Notes under the pieces: generated by a model
Told to the model about the DNA's origin: nothing
What the model saw: only the letters and a program-made list of their open reading frames with translations
The model's database searches: none
In this document: piece after piece, positions 5,938-6,132 of the stretch
Layout of the letters: every line of letters starts with the position of its first letter
Position numbering within the stretch: position 1 is the first letter of the stretch
NCBI GenBank assembly: GCA_028869325.1
Contig: JAGWST010000301.1
Location: 1-6,132, forward strand
DNA: 6,132 bases
Direction: 5' to 3'
Source of the DNA: a bacterium
GTDB lineage: Bacteria > Vulcanimicrobiota > Vulcanimicrobiia > Vulcanimicrobiales > SCRA01
Program-made: the position numbers and the translations under genes

Positions 5938-6132
5938 TGTATGGTGTGCGGATCGCGGCGTCTCACGGATCTATGGCGGCGCGTGACGTCGGCAACTCCC
6001 TCTTTGGGGCCGCTCGTCGGCGCGCGCTCCTGCGCGCCTCCTGCTCACACGAGTCCTCGCTCCCGCCCTCCTGGCTCCGCTCGGACCTCGAGTGCCCCGC
6101 AGAGGGTGTTGCCGCCGCCGCGTTCCACTCGA
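5938..6132 (+). other. Right-edge stretch without a recognisable gene
   Basis: Two plus-strand frames are open to the edge: from an ATG at 5941 (64 codons) and from an ATG at 5973 (53 codons). Neither has a ribosome binding site. Both encode Arg/Ser/Ala/Pro-rich sequence with no resemblance to FliF or another flagellar protein. The 5973 frame has more G or C at third positions than the 5941 frame, so a small hypothetical gene continuing beyond the edge is not excluded. The inverted repeat at 5991-6113 explains most of the stretch. Confidence 0.4.
5991..6113. repeat. Long imperfect inverted repeat with inner hairpin; possible structured RNA or palindromic element
   Basis: GGCAACTCCCTCT (5991-6003) pairs with 6101-6113 with one mismatch. 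Pairing continues as GGGGC (6006-6010) with GCCCC (6094-6098) and CTCG (6013-6016) with CGAG (6089-6092), broken only by small mismatches and a bulge. Inside is a 7-bp hairpin GGCGCGC/GCGCGCC (6019-6025/6032-6038) with a 6-nt loop. Read on the minus strand the element has seven GGA motifs, one as AGGA in that loop. Read on the plus strand it has CCTCCT at 6037-6042 and 6067-6072. The pairing is directly visible. Whether it is a small RNA, a mobile palindrome or part of a gene is unknown. Confidence 0.5.

Noticed and set aside
1..6132. tRNA, rRNA, CRISPR array, insertion sequence or phage genes
   Set aside because: I saw no cloverleaf, regularly spaced direct repeats, transposase motifs or phage-type proteins on reading both strands.

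Overview
The window is GC-rich DNA from a flagellated bacterium with an outer membrane. FlgB, FlgC and FliE indicate a flagellum, and a TonB-dependent receptor with a signal peptide requires a diderm envelope. GC-rich third codon positions leave long open frames on the wrong strand, and most of these are shadows. The phylum cannot be fixed from sequence alone. An under-sampled lineage such as Eremiobacterota (WPS-2) is possible, but that is only an impression.

Layout from left to right. Positions 1-440 on the minus strand hold the 5' part of a gene that runs off the left edge. It encodes a Cys/His zinc-binding N-terminus (B-box/RING-like spacing), a Pro/Ala linker and a DUF4870/Tic20-like membrane domain. 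Diverging from it across 66 bp is a complete ABC half-transporter of the exporter type (507-2312, +). This converges, with a 23-bp gap, on a TonB-dependent outer-membrane receptor (2336-4513, -). About 90 bp then separates the receptor start from a compact flagellar rod operon, flgB-flgC-fliE (4604-5844, +). flgB and flgC are 6 bp apart; flgC and fliE overlap by 4 bases.

The most interesting signals lie outside the coding regions. Just before flgB there is a good match to a sigma-28/sigma-D flagellar promoter (TAAA, 16 bp, aCCGATAg). It is so close to the ATG that the transcript would be leaderless or nearly so, which fits the absence of a Shine-Dalgarno sequence. After fliE come several GC-rich hairpins, one with a perfect 13-bp stem. 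Beyond them, 5991-6113 forms a long imperfect inverted repeat with an inner hairpin. On the minus strand it carries seven GGA motifs, one as AGGA in a hairpin loop; on the plus strand it carries two CCTCCT motifs. It could be a small RNA (for example a CsrA-sponge type) or a palindromic dispersed element; neither is proven.

FlgB and FlgC are proximal rod subunits, and FliE joins the rod to the MS ring. fliF often follows fliE, but it does not follow here within the 288 bases available. The ABC transporter and the receptor share no visible substrate clue, and their convergent arrangement gives no evidence of joint function.
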